A stretch of 64,000 nucleotides of DNA. It comes from Prevotella sp. GTDB lineage: Bacteria; Bacteroidota; Bacteroidia; Bacteroidales; Bacteroidaceae. A program made the translations under genes and the position numbers. Shown here in pieces: positions 63,888 to 64,000 of the stretch. Each line of letters starts with the position of its first letter. Positions within the stretch are counted from its first letter, which is position 1. Under the pieces are notes generated by a model. It made no database searches, was not told the origin of the DNA, and saw only the letters and a program-made list of their open reading frames with translations. Where the stretch lies: positions 1 to 64,000 of the forward strand of contig JAFZVV010000022.1 in NCBI GenBank assembly GCA_017617615.1, read 5' to 3'.

Positions 63888-64000
63888 ATGAGGCTGTTAT
63901 CCCGACTGTTATGCTCACTGATGCTCGCCACGACACTACTGGCTGCCGTGGGGTGCAAGCCTGGTGTACCACGCGATTTGTTGCAGCCGGGAGAACTCGA
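63888..64000 (+). CDS. DUF4296-like lipoprotein (5' end only)
   Basis: Only the first 37 codons are in the window: MRLLSRLLCSLMLATTLLAA, then VGCKPGVPRDLLQPGEL. There is a lipobox-type VGC, and the following P-x-DLL-x-P matches the start of DUF4296 lipoproteins, which follow lspA in Bacteroidota. An in-frame ATG at 63849 is possible, but 63888 gives a better signal peptide. Confidence 0.7.
   Translation, partial: MRLLSRLLCSLMLATTLLAAVGCKPGVPRDLLQPGEL

Overview
The window looks like chromosome of a Prevotella-type member of the Bacteroidota, probably a gut or rumen plant-fibre degrader. The grounds are: promoters of the Bacteroidota form TAnnTTTG in front of most transcription units; a GT3-type glycogen synthase paired with a short-type phosphorylase; a Bat (aerotolerance) operon; a PorD-like type IX secretion protein; C-terminal tails of the LxGxxV...GxxxxNGxKxxxK kind on secreted proteins; BspA-like leucine-rich repeat (LRR) proteins; and a beta-mannan gene cluster. 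No rRNA, CRISPR array, transposase or prophage genes were seen. All calls come from reading the sequence; no database search was run.

Layout. 1-3.4 kb (minus): 3' part of the Bat operon (DUF58, membrane protein, BatA) plus a small secreted protein, without moxR beside DUF58. 3.5-7.8 kb (plus): glycogen synthase and phosphorylase. 7.8-14.5 kb (minus): a 1929-residue transglutaminase-like/SF1 helicase/nuclease protein behind a radical SAM gene. 14.6-19.1 kb (plus): housekeeping run ftsX, DUF3098, uppP, truB, queA, folK. 19.1-24.0 kb (minus): rpsO, tRNA-Arg(TCT), a degenerate-protease/TPR protein, recN, porD-like. 24.3-31.4 kb (plus): a secreted CBM-like protein, then GH5 mannanase, CE7 esterase, GH26 mannanase and a GPH sugar symporter.

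31.4-45.5 kb is the accessory part. Two divergent LRR surface-protein genes have different N-terminal halves but nearly the same C-terminal ~390 residues. Each is followed by a nearly identical 62-codon gene and the same terminator, so the 3' modules form a ~1.45 kb inverted repeat. A third LRR protein ends in a dockerin. An AmmeMemoRadiSam gene pair follows, then a small secreted dockerin protein. Three copies of a 140-300 bp hairpin-rich element in alternating orientation sit at 31.7, 41.9 and 44.7 kb, bracketing first the LRR region and then the AmmeMemoRadiSam operon.

45.5-64 kb: a DUF5715-like lipoprotein, a TonB-C-domain protein, a PrsW-like membrane protease, a short transcription unit (possible sRNA or 26-residue peptide), a 952-residue protein of unknown role with alpha-CTD-like and helicase-associated-like segments, PspC/PadR, an M16 protease with a lipoprotein, then ileS, a cysteine-less DksA-like gene, lspA and the start of a DUF4296-like lipoprotein. 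Short tandem repeats with a 9-bp period recur between genes and inside two coding regions. A repeated promoter-like unit sits upstream of three genes (45.6-45.8, 49.3 and 58.6-59.2 kb). The best candidates for undescribed biology are the LRR/62-aa cassettes with their flanking elements, the helicase-nuclease giant, the 952-residue protein, and the promoter-like repeat family.
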